Source: Bolinopsis microptera (Eukaryota; Ctenophora; Tentaculata; Lobata; Bolinopsidae). From it: a stretch of DNA of 64,000 bases. The stretch is from positions 9,990,411 to 10,054,410 of the forward strand of contig NC_087073.1 of the NCBI RefSeq assembly GCF_026151205.1, read 5' to 3'. Below, one piece after another: positions 1-10,654 of this stretch. Both the position numbers and the translations under genes were made by a program. Under the pieces are notes generated by a model. The model saw nothing but the letters and a program-made list of their open reading frames with translations. It was not told where the DNA came from and ran no database searches. Each line of letters opens with the position of its first letter. The first letter of the stretch is position 1.

Positions 1-618
1 AAGTGTTAATCATATGAAAATAGGTACGGATGCAGTGGATAAGGACATATTATTACATAGTTACATACTTTGTTGGCGAAGGACAAGGATCGAAATGTTA
101 TTCCGGCACAGCTGTGTTTCTATATTTGAGGATCAATGATCGGAAATATTCGGCAAAATGTTTAACAAAAACTATATTAGTTAATTAACTGGTTAGTAGA
201 CGGTGAAAATAATATGAATAGATTAAAAAGAATAAAATTAGCCATTCTGCAAATGAAACATTAATTAAGCAGTTGTCTTAATTTGTTCAGCAGAGATATA
301 TTATTAGCCCCTCACTGTTCTGGTAATAATATAAATCAAGGATAAAGGTGAATATTCGATATATTTGAATATTCAATATTCATACACATTACACAGTTAC
401 ACACAACGAATTTTCAAAAGTCGAGTAAATTACAGTGTCCCGATAAACTATAGTCAGAGGTGGTACTCATAACGTCGTCAAACTAAAGGCGTTAGCTCCT
501 GTAATCTATATAATATGGTACTTAAAGTTAATACCGAGCTGCAAGTCTACGTATTAACGTTAACGATTGATCCTTATATGAGTAATCTGGTTAATTCGTG
601 TATTGTTTTTGAGTCTCA
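1..618. other. AT-rich intergenic DNA, nothing recognised
   Basis: No open frame with coding character, no tandem array and no RNA-like fold stands out. The stretch is AT-rich and ends at the left flanking direct repeat of the inverted-repeat element that follows. Confidence 0.5.
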
Positions 619-627
619 TAATTTGAT

Positions 628-887
628 ATTTCTTTTCAAATTTCTGATTTTTCTGAATAGACTCTGTGGAAATAAATAGTTGAATAACGTATCGACATTT
701 CTACGTCATACTCATATTCTCAAATTATTTGTTTTGTAGCATTGTAAATTATTTGTTATATAGTAGAATATGAGTATGACGTAGAAATGTCGATACGTTA
801 TTCAGCTATTTATTTCCATTAGAATCTGTCTTCACTGAGTCTATTCAGAAAAAAAAAATCAGAAATTTGAAAAGAAAGATCGATCCT
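628..887. mobile_element. Long-terminal-inverted-repeat (fold-back) MITE-like element
   Basis: Bases 631-720 are nearly the reverse complement of 766-877. The outer parts carry CAAATTTCTGATTTTTCTG and CAGAAATTTG; the inner parts carry CGTATCGACATTTCTACGTC and its complement. The right arm has about 20 extra bases near 819-838. The central loop is only about 45 bp, so no transposase is encoded. The 9-bp sequence TAATTTGAT sits on both sides (619-627 and 888-896), which looks like a target-site duplication. A 9-bp duplication with long inverted ends is typical of Mutator-like elements; that family assignment is inference. Confidence 0.7.
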
Positions 888-896
888 TAATTTGAT

Positions 897-1724
897 TTGA
901 CGATGTAAAGTTTAAGATTACCGACTATGAACCTTGAAGCTCATTTTATAAAGCTGGTTCAGCGTAATAAAAAGAACAATCTGACGGCCAGGAATATGAA
1001 CAGAAGAAGTGGAAGAATTATGATATTCTCTATCGCTCATAATTATCACGGAAATCACGTTCACCAAAATTTGTCCGTGATAACTATGACCGATGAGGTT
1101 CAGGTATTGTAGAACTTTATAATAAGATAATAGACATTGAATCCTATGATAACTTTAAAAAACTTGGATACCTTAAATATATGGGTCACAGTGTGGCATT
1201 TACAGTTACGGTTGCTTAAGAAACAAGTTCGAAAGAGCAAGATGTTACAAATGAAAGCAGACCGGATCAGTGAACGGATCAAAATTCAAATGTCTAATCG
1301 GCTCACAATTTTATTACAATTACGGGAAGCATCAGTCACACGATGGGACTGCTCCTAAAATTGCTTGAAATTTACCCTAATTAGATTTCAGTAAGAGCGG
1401 GTTCAGGGACCCCAGTCGTGAGTCTAATTTGATCATCCAATCCAGCCAACATTTAAATTTTTGAGTAATAGTAACAAAATTGCGTAATAGTGTAACTAAT
1501 TCAATTTTACATTTTGATAGACACACGTTGGATCGTGGCCCTATTACCTCTGGAGAATGGAGTTCAAGGGAATATGAAATATATAAGTAAAACACGAAAT
1601 GAAAGTATTTAGCAAAGTTTATAGAGTAACTAATGTATATAATTTCTAAAGGTATAATATACCATAAATAATCAATGAAGAACTTATAATAACATAAACC
1701 CGCCACGCAAAGGGTTTATATAAC
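897..1724. other. AT-rich intergenic DNA, nothing recognised
   Basis: Several short open frames occur on both strands, but none has coding character, splice context or a recognisable domain. Confidence 0.4.
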
Positions 1725-1830
1725 AGATCATCCCGCGCTAGCGGGATGATCTGATAAACATATACGAGTGCGCGCAGCGCACGAGTTTTGTGTTAATATG
1801 TAATCCCGAAGCGCCAGCTGAGGGATTACA
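1725..1830. repeat. Three consecutive perfect hairpins
   Basis: The palindrome 1725-1752 has 12-bp arms around GCTA. The hairpin 1768-1782 has arms GTGCGC and GCGCAC. The hairpin 1799-1830 has arms TGTAATCCC and GGGATTACA. They are spaced by only 15-16 bases. Pieces of the first one (GCGGGATGAT, GATAAACA) recur near 2380-2412 and 2440, so 1.72-2.48 kb may be one structured repeat. No known RNA family was recognised. Confidence 0.5.
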
Positions 1831-2164
1831 TTTATTTAGCCCTGAGCGTGAAGTGTTTATGGATTATAATCATCTCCGGCGATTTCGACAAGGGATTTAT
1901 ACTTTAGATTGGAAAGCAGTTCATCAATCTGAATGTCAAACCGATCTGTCATAGTGGAGCAATAGCTTGAACGTTAGCAGGAACAAGAGCTGGAAGGAGA
2001 GCAAGCAAAACAATACTATTTTTAGGGCACGGACAAGGGTAGCTGGCTAGTCGCCAATGCAACTTCTCACGCCACGCGTTGGAGAAATTCCAAGAATTAG
2101 CTGCTTTGGCAACGTCCCCAGGAATTTGCGTGTAAAAGAAGTGGACGGTTACGATGTTTCATAT

Positions 2165-2248
2165 CACGTGGTGCGCTTTCGTGTCACGTGGTATAGACTC
2201 GGCGTATGCTATTGGTGGCACGTGGTACGCACGTGACGCGCCCACGTG
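2165..2248. promoter_or_regulatory. Cluster of five CACGTG E-boxes
   Basis: CACGTG occurs at 2165, 2185, 2219, 2230 and 2243 within 84 bp. This is the core site of bHLH factors such as MYC/MAX, USF and CLOCK. No host gene begins nearby, so the cluster may belong to the surrounding GC-rich repeat rather than to a promoter. Confidence 0.35.
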
Positions 2249-2517
2249 ATCGCGCGTCTAACTGTTCTACTATTATCGAGTTCTAATCAGCAGTATCATT
2301 GATTATTGTAAGTCGGAGAATTGAATGATAAACATCAGTTACGACTAAAAAGCGGGCCGGGTTTATACAAATTTCCGGGGCGGGATGATATCACCTTGAG
2401 ATGTTTATCTAACAGCGGGCCGGGCTGAGTGATAATATGATCCCGCGTCGAAATCCCGGAGATATTTATAGTACGATAACTATTCGATTAAAATAAACAT
2501 GCTGTTAAGATATCATA

Positions 2518-2874
2518 CTAAGCATGCGAATACAATGTGTTTATTGGCCCCATTCTTGTAAACAAGAGGCACACACTTTCAATTTTCATCAAATGTTTCT
2601 TGCTACATTTTGCTAGTCCACATTTCTCACACCTTGTTGTGGGCTTAGAGAGACCGTTTATTTGCGTTCTCTTTGCCCCACTAGGAAGGCCTTTCGTGCA
2701 AATGTCTCGTTTACAGTCGCCGCACCTTCTTCTAGTTTTCAAGGGCTTATTTCTGTGAGAACGGTTTTTGACCGGCAAGCTTTTTCCCAAAATCGAAAGA
2801 GTTCGCGCCTTTCGGGAATCCTTGCCAGTGTTTAGAGCTATCATGGTCTGGATGTTAACCCTGGTGGTGTCCAT
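2518..2874 (-). pseudogene. piggyBac-type transposase, C-terminal fragment
   Basis: The 118-residue minus-strand frame begins with a DTTRVNIQTMIALN stretch followed by SLPVKNRSHRNKPL. This resembles the segment after the catalytic core of PGBD-type (DDE_Tnp_1_7) transposases. It then has a Cys-rich tail: C-x2-C, later C-x2-C-x4-C and KKH, the zinc-ribbon arrangement that ends many piggyBac transposases. The catalytic Asp residues and everything N-terminal are absent, so this is a 5'-truncated remnant. The match was judged by eye from family knowledge; another zinc-tailed transposase is possible. Confidence 0.5.
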
Positions 2875-3372
2875 GATATGTAGCTAAACACTGCAACTGA
2901 CCAGCGACGACACTTCGGTTTACTGGAGTATGTGCTTGAGCTAAACCTAAATTATGCTATACTGTTATGCATTATCAAGCTAATGACACTAATAGCCGTA
3001 TGTCATATAAAGAGGGTTCAATCAGATTACGAATGAATAATATATTAATTATTATAAACTTTGATTTATCGATATAAAAATACTGATTTATACCTGCTGT
3101 CCATACTATCTGTGCCGACTTTTGTGAAATCGTACAGCTTCAAGATTGCAGGCTTTAGTATTTCGTCATTTGTTACACCCTCGATAGGTTTTCGAGTAGT
3201 CATTACAACGACACCGATCTAAAAATAGTTTTTGTTGTTTTAATTTTATTAAAATATAACTTGAAGATTAAAAACTTAATTAAAAGACTATTAGACTGTT
3301 TATCTTCGTATTATTTGAACACATGCCACTTAGCATTGGGTAATTTATGTACCGTTTAATATAATATAGCGT
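2875..3372. other. AT-rich intergenic DNA, nothing recognised
   Basis: It lies upstream of the piggyBac fragment in transposon orientation, but I could not follow any further transposase homology into it. Confidence 0.4.
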
Positions 3373-3627
<255 letters not shown>

Positions 3628-3639
3628 AGCAATCAATTC

Positions 3640-4245
3640 CAAATGGGTAGCTGATTTTTATAAAATATGAAATAACACCGTGATCCGGCGTGATCAATTA
3701 TTTTAATTGAAGTACTAGTACAACACTTCAACAGCTGCATCACTGACTTTTTAACTAGAGATAAGAAACTTATTTTGATAAAATTTAAAGTTAGGTGTGT
3801 AGATTGGTGTGGAAATAAAAAAGATATTTTATCATATCATATATTTTAATAATGTGACAATCAGATATTGTTACCATGGCAACACTACTGTCTCCAGTCT
3901 CCATAGAGTATATACCTTTAGGCTTTATAATTAACCCCTTATCTCTTAGCAGACGGTTAAGCAATTGGCTGATTTCTATTTGTATTTTAATTGTCCTAAA
4001 TGAAATTAGGCTAGCGGACAAAATAAATTTCTATAAGTGAGGGTATTTTAGACCCTGGATCTAATTATCTGATCGGTGCTAATTGCTCAAGAATGATTTG
4101 TGTCTTGAAGATGTCATTTTAACAGATCAGCAGCAGGATTAGCAAGTTCTAACAAAGGAAATACTGATTTATTATTATTGTTATTAGATTAGCAAGTTCT
4201 GACACAATGAACTGGTCAGAACGGTGACCAGTACAAATACAGCAT
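3640..4245. other. Region upstream of the neuropeptide gene
   Basis: AT-rich with no coding frame. It would contain distal regulatory DNA for the gene at 4325, but no specific motif cluster was seen. Confidence 0.4.
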
Positions 4246-4251
4246 AACAAA

Positions 4252-4256
4252 TATAA
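4252..4256 (+). promoter_or_regulatory. Possible TATA box of the neuropeptide gene
   Basis: TATAA lies 73 bp before the ATG at 4325, and an initiator-like TCAGTC is at 4297. The TATA-to-initiator spacing (about 46 bp) is longer than usual. A splice acceptor at about 4275 (CATTTCCAG) would be an alternative reading. Confidence 0.25.
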
Positions 4257-4324
4257 CCCTCACTTACATTTCCAGAAAATCGTATCTTGCAGCATCTCAG
4301 TCTCACTTTATTCACCAAACTAAG

Positions 4325-4621
4325 ATGAAACTCACCAATACCCTAATCTGTCTGAGCCTTGTAGTCCTTGTCACTTGCAGAACCCTCGAGGAGGACGACC
4401 AAACAATTGGGTGGGGCAAAGCAGAGGAGGACGACCAAACAATTGGGTGGGGCAAAGCAGAGGAGGACGGCCAAACAATTGGGTGGGGCAAAGCAGAGGA
4501 GGACGACCAAACAATTGGGTGGGGCAAAGCAGAGGCAGCTGAGGGGAACATGGGTGGAGGTGCTGAGCTTGCGGAGGAGGAACAGCACTTTGGTCTTGGA
4601 GCAGGAGAGGGAATATTTTAA
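4325..4621 (+). CDS. Neuropeptide precursor with four QTIGW-amide-type copies
   Basis: This is a 98-residue secreted prepropeptide in one exon. Residues 1-18 form a signal peptide (MKLT, a hydrophobic LICLSLVVLV core, then TC). A 12-residue unit, QTIGWGKAEEDD, follows four times from about residue 26. In each unit an N-terminal Gln follows acidic residues and the peptide ends in Gly-Lys. The expected product is a pyroglutamyl-Thr-Ile-Gly-Trp amide, released by cleavage at Lys and after the acidic spacer, with Gly as amide donor. Cleavage next to acidic residues and pGlu/Trp-amide ends are known in cnidarian precursors (for example the Antho-RWamides). The 36-bp units are almost identical at DNA level (one GAC to GGC change), so they were recently homogenised. 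A C-terminal EEEQHFGLG could be a fifth, divergent peptide but lacks a basic site. The receptor is unknown. Confidence 0.82.
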   Translation: MKLTNTLICLSLVVLVTCRTLEEDDQTIGWGKAEEDDQTIGWGKAEEDGQTIGWGKAEEDDQTIGWGKAEAAEGNMGGGAELAEEEQHFGLGAGEGIF

Positions 4622-5380
4622 ATCCGGTCTAAAGAGACAACCTTTAGTTGCTATAGTTACTAAATACTTGCTATAATAGTTACTAGATAGTCGAGAACAT
4701 TACATATTTTATAGGGCTTTAGATTATCATAACTTGTGTTAACGTGAATGATACCGAGACTAAAAGGGTGATACCTGACTTAAACCGGAATTTACTAAAC
4801 GATCATTTATAACTTTAACTTGATTATGATATGCTAATTCTGTATTAATTAATTGCATTTGGAAAATAACGTTTTATTATTTTTAACCTCAAATTAAGAA
4901 TGAGATAAGAGGATTGTGGCTCCGATTAAACAGCTAGGTATACAGCTAGGTAACAGCTAGATATAACACAAGTGTAACGAAAAGAGGGTCCAGAAAATTC
5001 TGCTTATTGTCACTTCAAAATACATATGTCTCGTTTGTCATGAGGTCGGGTATCTCATTAGTAGTGTTTATAATATTAACGCTTTAATGACGTCTGATTC
5101 GCGTTTTCTTGTTTCCCAGTCATCGCATCAGTTGAATCTTTGTATGTTCCCCATTGTTCTGTCATCACCCTGGCATATTTCGCAGCCTCTAACGTCTCTC
5201 TTGTGCATGATCTTAAAGTTGTTAAATTTCATCCAACTGCCCCATTATAATTATAAAACTTGGTACCATTTATTAAGGTTTTGCGGAGCGTTACAATTAT
5301 AATATATAAATGGGATGATGATTAATTACTCTACACTCGACTGTCACGTGACTTTTCCAACCCGTTCTCTACATAGCTGG
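4622..5380. other. Downstream of the neuropeptide gene, nothing firm
   Basis: AT-rich sequence. The 71-codon plus-strand frame at 5087-5302 has no recognisable domain and is not called. Confidence 0.35.
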
Positions 5381-5383
5381 TCC

Positions 5384-5571
5384 TGAATTGTCCATTGTTA
5401 ATGATTAAGTTAATGGACTAGCCCGGCGCGCGCTACTAGTAGTACTAGCTTCGTAGCACTAGCACTTGCCTCGAGGAGAAACTAGCGGCGCGCTCGCTTT
5501 TCCCATTCAATAATTATAAGCTTTATTACATTTCCTAAGAGTAAGCCGCTTGAATGAATGGGAAAAGCGAG
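5384..5571. repeat. GC-rich dispersed repeat piece plus 16-bp inverted repeat
   Basis: The motif GTCCATTGTTAATGAT followed by AGCCCGGCGCGCGCTACTAG matches a repeat seen again at about 14193, 15905 and 15963. Just downstream, 5493-5508 is the exact reverse complement of 5556-5571 (CTCGCTTTTCCCATTC), a stem with a 47-base loop. It is probably the end of a non-autonomous element. Confidence 0.45.
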
Positions 5572-6501
5572 CTCCCGATTTCATTCTGTATCAATTTGCA
5601 TTTGCGGACGGTTCCTCAAATTAATATCATTTCCTTTTGTTTAGGAAAAAGAGACACTGGCAGCGGTTCACTCTACCCATGAATTGTAGTCGTTGAGTTA
5701 TCTCAAAATCTCCAGAAAAGTCCCATTTTGGGCCGATCAAAAGTTTGCAACTTTAACTTTGCGGATTCCTGTACTCTGATTGGCTGAACTGTGTCACGTG
5801 CTAGCTGCTTCAACATTGGAATGAGCCACGCGTGCAAATCATGCTTAATGTCGCGCCCGAGGCCAGGTCAAGCCGTCTGTTTAAATTAAACCAACTCTAG
5901 TACCACCACCAGCCAGTAACTTTTGCTGGGTAGCCGGTAGCTATTGTGTCAAAATTACACTAGCGTCATCATTCGGAAACCCCCCACCCCCTCAGCTGAT
6001 TACGTAATATGTGAACGACCCCCTATTTATGATTTATAACTTGCTTAAAGTTAACACTTAATCCTACACTTAAAGTTGGCGTGTATGGACCAAAATTGAA
6101 CGGGGAATCGTTTACAGGGGAGCGTGGCTTCCTTGTATCGTCACCTAGTGAAACGATAGGGACTACGGGTGGAAGATGAATAATTGAAATTCCAACAGCA
6201 TCTTGTTCCCTTCTTTGTGCTGATTCCGGGAAGCATTTTGTTTACGCTCTCATCATTCTGTAGAATGAGATATCGTTCATTTAAAATTGGGTAATTAAAG
6301 GCCTGTCAATGATTGCAGCCCAATTAATAGCTGATCAATTGCAGCTCCTTGTGCCAAATAAGGGATAACTGAGGTCACGTGACAGTCGGTCCTATCACTT
6401 GTGACTTTGATTCGTTAATCCTCGAGCACGTGATCACATTCGTAACGTGTCGTATGCCGACTAGGATATTTTGTGACGTCACCAGAGCTCAATTAGTTAC
6501 T
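5572..6501. other. Intergenic DNA with a dispersed repeat fragment
   Basis: Around 5945-6035 the sequence TGTGTCAAAATTA ... GGAAACCCCC ... CAGCTGATTACGTAAT ... GTGAACGACCCC recurs in diverged form near 35238-35308. A shorter version is near 36390-36430. No gene seen. Confidence 0.4.
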
Positions 6502-6545
6502 ATACAAGGAATACAAGGAATACAAGGAATACAAGGAATACAAAT
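6502..6545 (-). repeat. 9-bp tandem tail of a LINE
   Basis: ACAAGGAAT repeats four to five times on the plus strand, which reads ATTCCTTGT on the element strand. It lies just beyond the last LINE frame. CR1-like LINEs end in short tandem repeats rather than poly(A), so this fits as the 3' tail of the element whose frames run from 10650 down to 6770. Confidence 0.6.
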
Positions 6546-6769
6546 TTAAAATCTTAAGCTACAATAGTAACTGTTAAGATAATAACAATATCATAAGATT
6601 TGAATTTATTATATTAATATAACTTAAACTAAAGTGAAACATAAAGATTTTGACAAAAAATATTCTGTTTACAATCGCCTTGGTAATGCTGTAATGCTTG
6701 AGCCAGGCCACTTTGCACTCGTTGTTGCGCGAAAAGAAACAAAAGCGCTGGTACAGTGATTTTCAGTGT

Positions 6770-7636
6770 TCATGTACTGGTCAGAGAGTCGACGAATTTC
6801 TTGCGGTTGTTAAAACACGTAGTGGCAAATCTAGCAACGACTCTCGTGAGGTGGACTTGACTTTCATTCGTGATTAATTCAATGATTTCACTGTTGTTGC
6901 TGATGAATTTGAGCACGTTTGCTCCAGGGATGACAGTGTAAACAGAACAAGATGACGCAGATGGTTTGATTGAATTTGATATGATTGATTGGATCTTGTC
7001 TAGGACTTTTCGCCTCGATGCAGCGTTAAGATCACAATGGTTAAGGAAGTGATCTTCATTCTCAATAATACCAGAACCTAAGACTATATTGCACCAGGAG
7101 CATATTCGCTCATCGCGAGGAGTTTGATTATATCGGCCAAGTTCAATTTCGAGTCGATGTGCACTGATCCGCAGTCTTGTGATATTAGCACGGTCTGCAT
7201 ATTTAATGACACTGTCTAGGTAATACTCTTTGTTAAATTTGGATTTTAGGTCACGATAGAATTCTAATTTCCGAGAAGTGTTGATACAGGACCCCCAATA
7301 TTCTCTAAAGCTACTTTTCAAAGTTTTAGTAATGACGTGTGGTGTGAATATTTTACTCCCGATGGGTTGTGTTGATTGCGGAGGAATTCGTTTCTTGAAA
7401 CCGTTGTGAATAAGAAAGTCCTCTTTTGGTGGTTTTGCGATACTCGGGTTACTTTCGAAAATTGACTTGGAGTGATTGTTTTTGAGTGTGCGGTAGGCTG
7501 TGACATGATCGGTAGAGAAACATGGGTCTAGCGCGAGGACAGGCTCCAAACCTCTGTACCAGTCCAATTTCATGTTCATCTGTTCTTTGAAAATGAAAGC
7601 TAAGGATACAAGGGAGTTATCTTTGAGATTTTTCAA
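6770..7636 (-). pseudogene. LINE ORF2 C-terminal part (Cys/His region)
   Basis: This frame continues ORF2 after a frameshift near 7640; the preceding frame stops at SNIPNA. It carries RANITRLRISAHRLEIELGR and then C-x2-C ... ENEDHFLNHC. This is the Cys/His knuckle commonly found behind the RT of APE-type LINEs and thought to bind nucleic acid. The apparent first codon is TTG, so it is not an independent gene. Confidence 0.75.
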
Positions 7637-9585
7637 GCGTTGGGTATATTTGAGAGTGAGGTTAATACATCATAGATTAATGGGTAGCGGCCTGACTCAC
7701 CCCAGACGCCTGCGTTACTGGTTTTACGATTTACACCCAGTGACCATTTAAGAAAGTGAAGGTGAACTTTTTCGCTGTTCAGAAGACTAATTTTCTTGAG
7801 GATACTAGTTTGAAATTTTGTTTTTGTGTCGGGATCCATATTGAGATCGACTTGTTTTGTTATGTGTTTTATGATAGCCATATTAGGTGTGTAAATAGGC
7901 GCTCCGTAAAGAACGATAGGTTTAATAAGAGCGTCAAAGAGTGTTGTTAGAGAACGGAATGATAATTTGGATTTGTTTACTGAGCTATTCATGCCATAAA
8001 GTGCACGCATGGCTTTCTTTTTGAGCTCAGTTCGGGCATTTGTGAATGTGCCGGATTTGTGTATTTCGATTCCTAGATAACAGTATGACTCGACTTTTTC
8101 TAACAAGTGATTACCTATTTTGAGGGGAACCGGCTGATAATTATCGAAGCGGGAATTAAATTTCATGAGTTTAGTTTTATCTGCATTAATTTCGACGCCC
8201 CATTCCAAGCAGAAATTGTTCAAAGCATCGAGTTGCTTTTGGAGGGTTTTGGGGTCCAGTGCCAAGAGTATCAGATCATCTGCCCATAGTAAGTGACTGA
8301 TAAGTTGGTTCATTAGTTTTGGACAGTTATCAAATTCTAGTCGAGGGGAAAGATCTCTAATGTATATTTTAAAACGATCAGGGGAAAGTGGATGACCCTG
8401 TTCAGTTCCTTTATTGATATCAAATTTTTCGCTGACAAATCCAGATAGCTTTATCTGGCCAGTGGAATTTTTATACATATGTTTAAGAACATTAAATGTT
8501 TTGCCAGTGATACCTAGTTTAGCTAACTTTAAGAAAAGAGCTTCACGACAAACAGAGTCGAAAGCTTTCCGGAAGTCCACGAAAACAGCATAGACGGGAA
8601 CCTTGAGCTTTTTGTATTTAGACGTAATGGTGTTGAGTGTGAGTATGTGGTCATATGTTTGAGCTCCTTTAGCGAAGCCAAGTTGATTTATGGGGTCCGG
8701 GTTGTATTCATTTTTGAACTTGATTATCCTGTTTAGCATAATGGTCGAGAATAGTTTCCCGATTGTACTACTCACAGCAATTGCTCTGTAATTGTCGGGA
8801 TTATCTTTGTCGCCTTTTTTGTGTAGGGGTGTTATAATGCTGTTGTTCCACGGGTAAGTTCCAGTGTCCAAACAGCGGTTAAATACTTTGCAAAGGAGTT
8901 GTGTATTTGTTGTGGACAAGGTCTTCAGTATTTCATTGCATATCATATCCTCCGAGGAACTTTTGCCGTTTTTGAGTGAAGAGAGCGCAGTAGATATTTC
9001 GTCCACAGAGATCTGGCCATTGAGTATTGATTGTGCAGGGGATGGTTGGCAATTATTGTTAATAGCCTCTGCATTTTGAAGCATTTCTTCCTTATTCTCT
9101 ACAGTTATGGTGCTATGTGCATTGGCATAAAGTTTACCAAAGAATTTTTGAAAGTTGTCCATGTCATGGCAATCAAATTTGTCAACTCTTCCTTTAAATT
9201 TTTTCAGTTTTTTGAATTGTTTCCAGTTTAGAATTTTACCAGATTCGATATCTGTATTCAGTTTGTCAAGATATTTGTTTTTGGTACGGTCAATTAAACT
9301 TTTGTATGTATTTTTTACTTGGTAAAAATTTTTTCGAAGATAATCGCTATTGGGGAAATCAGAAACAATTTGGGCTGCACGAGTACAGGATATTTTAGCT
9401 TCTCTAGTGGCTTGTGTGAACCAGGGTTGTTTATTTATGGATCCCTTTTTGGTTATTTTGGGATGTTTGGTCTTTTGGAGACATTTGTCTGCTATTTTGT
9501 TCAAGTGAACTGTGATATATTCGTTCAATTTGTATGTACCTAGGAGATCTTCGGGATAATTTGTTTCAAGAGGGTTTTGGAACAT
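7633..9585 (-). pseudogene. LINE ORF2 reverse transcriptase part
   Basis: The frame is 650 codons long. RT motifs in order are: the DNYRAIAVSS block (about residue 264), FVDFRKAFDSV with the first catalytic Asp (about 335), GTEQGHPLSPDRF (about 390), LLWADDLILLA with the catalytic ADD (about 430), and LEWGVEINADKTKLM. It polymerises cDNA from nicked target DNA during target-primed insertion. Its start overlaps the end of the endonuclease frame in another phase, showing a 1-base frameshift. The ATG at 9585 is therefore not a genuine start. Confidence 0.85.
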
Positions 9586-10547
9586 TCTTCCACAAGTGGG
9601 TCCATCATTGTATCCCGTAAGCTTGAAAGGCTATCAGGATTTATTTTGTAACGAAGTGGGGCTCGAGCGTAAGTTTCATGGAGTGCCTTTGTGTTTACAA
9701 GAATGTTGGAAGGAGAGAAGTTGAGTGCCAGGAGTAGTGGTTTATGATCAGAAAAGCAAGTGAACGGCTGGATTGTCATATGACATACATACTTACTGCA
9801 GTTTGGTGATATAATAAAGTAGTCAACAACGCTGGCACCGCTGGTCTGGATACAAGTGAAGTCACCATATGAGTCTCCTAAAGTTCTCCCATTGAGAATA
9901 TGGAGTTCATTATTGACAAGCATTTCTAGAAAGGGTCTTTTGTAATTGTTCGACTTTTTGTCCTTTGAGTTCCTGGTTGGGAGTTCTTGGGGGGTGTAGT
10001 CTTTTGGCAGGGGAATGAAGCTCTCGTAGCCACATTTCTCTCCTTTGATGAAGTCAATGTCATGGCCGATACGCGAGTTGAAGTCACCACAGGTAATAAC
10101 ATCGCCTTTACTTAGAAGAACATTAAGAAATTGGTCCAGTTCACGGATGGTGTCAAAGCCCGAAATATCTGAGTTTTTAGAGGAAGTGTTGGCTGGCTTA
10201 ATGTATGAGTTAACAATGAATATATCATTATCTACGCCAAAGTAATTTTTTTCAAGTTTACAGGCAACAACATCTTCAATTGTGGATTTTTCAAGTTTTA
10301 CGCCTTTGGCTATTTCGTTTTGGACCATGATGCATACGCCACCATGTTTTTTGTCCCGGCGGGTTTTATTGAAGGACCTGAAGCCCGAGTGTTTGACCGG
10401 TTGTCTTATTTCTTGAAGGCAGACAAAAGGAAACTTGTCAAAGACGGCACAAAATTGAGGGTCATCAAACTTAGAGCCAAAATTTGTATTTGTTGATTGG
10501 ATGTTCCAGCTTATAATTTTGGATTGTAAATTCATAGTATTTTTCAA
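9540..10547 (-). pseudogene. LINE ORF2 endonuclease part
   Basis: This is an APE-type endonuclease that nicks target DNA. Motifs visible in order are: IISWNIQSTN (start), FVCLQEIRQP with the metal-binding Glu, ITCGDFNSRIG, SVVDYFIISPN, and CFSDHKPLLLAL with the terminal Ser-Asp-His. All key residues look intact. The frame runs off into a stop 15 residues after the frameshift that separates it from the RT. Confidence 0.85.
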
Positions 10548-10578
10548 GAGGTTGGGTTGGTGGTTTGAAGACTAAAAT

Positions 10579-10650
10579 TTAGAATGGAAGCTCAAACTCT
10601 CTGAAGATCTTGTCGAGGGTGTCTCTCATGGTGTTGGTGATTGCATGCAT
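10579..10650 (-). pseudogene. LINE ORF1 C-terminal remnant
   Basis: A 23-residue frame ending in REFELPF and a stop lies about 30 bp before the endonuclease start, in the expected position for the end of ORF1. Further upstream the element is cut by the neighbouring LINE. Confidence 0.4.
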
Positions 10651-10654
10651 TCCT

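Larger units (their letters stand above)
6502..10650 (-). mobile_element. Non-LTR retrotransposon (APE endonuclease + RT), 5'-truncated
   Basis: In minus-strand order it has the end of ORF1 (10650-10579), an apurinic-type endonuclease frame, a reverse transcriptase frame, a C-terminal Cys/His frame, a 3' UTR and a 9-bp tandem tail. Two frameshifts (near 9560-9590 and near 7640) break ORF2 into three, so this copy is dead. The 5' end abuts the 3' end of the next LINE at about 10655. The clade is not certain; RT motif GTEQGHPLSP and the 3' tail suggest a CR1/Jockey-group element. Confidence 0.85.

Noticed and set aside
4312-4588. Minus-strand frames opposite the neuropeptide gene
   Set aside because: The 36-bp repeat is a multiple of three, so every phase stays open. 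Only the plus-strand frame has a signal peptide and processing sites.
5087-5302. 71-codon frame
   Set aside because: No domain, no splice context, AT-rich composition.
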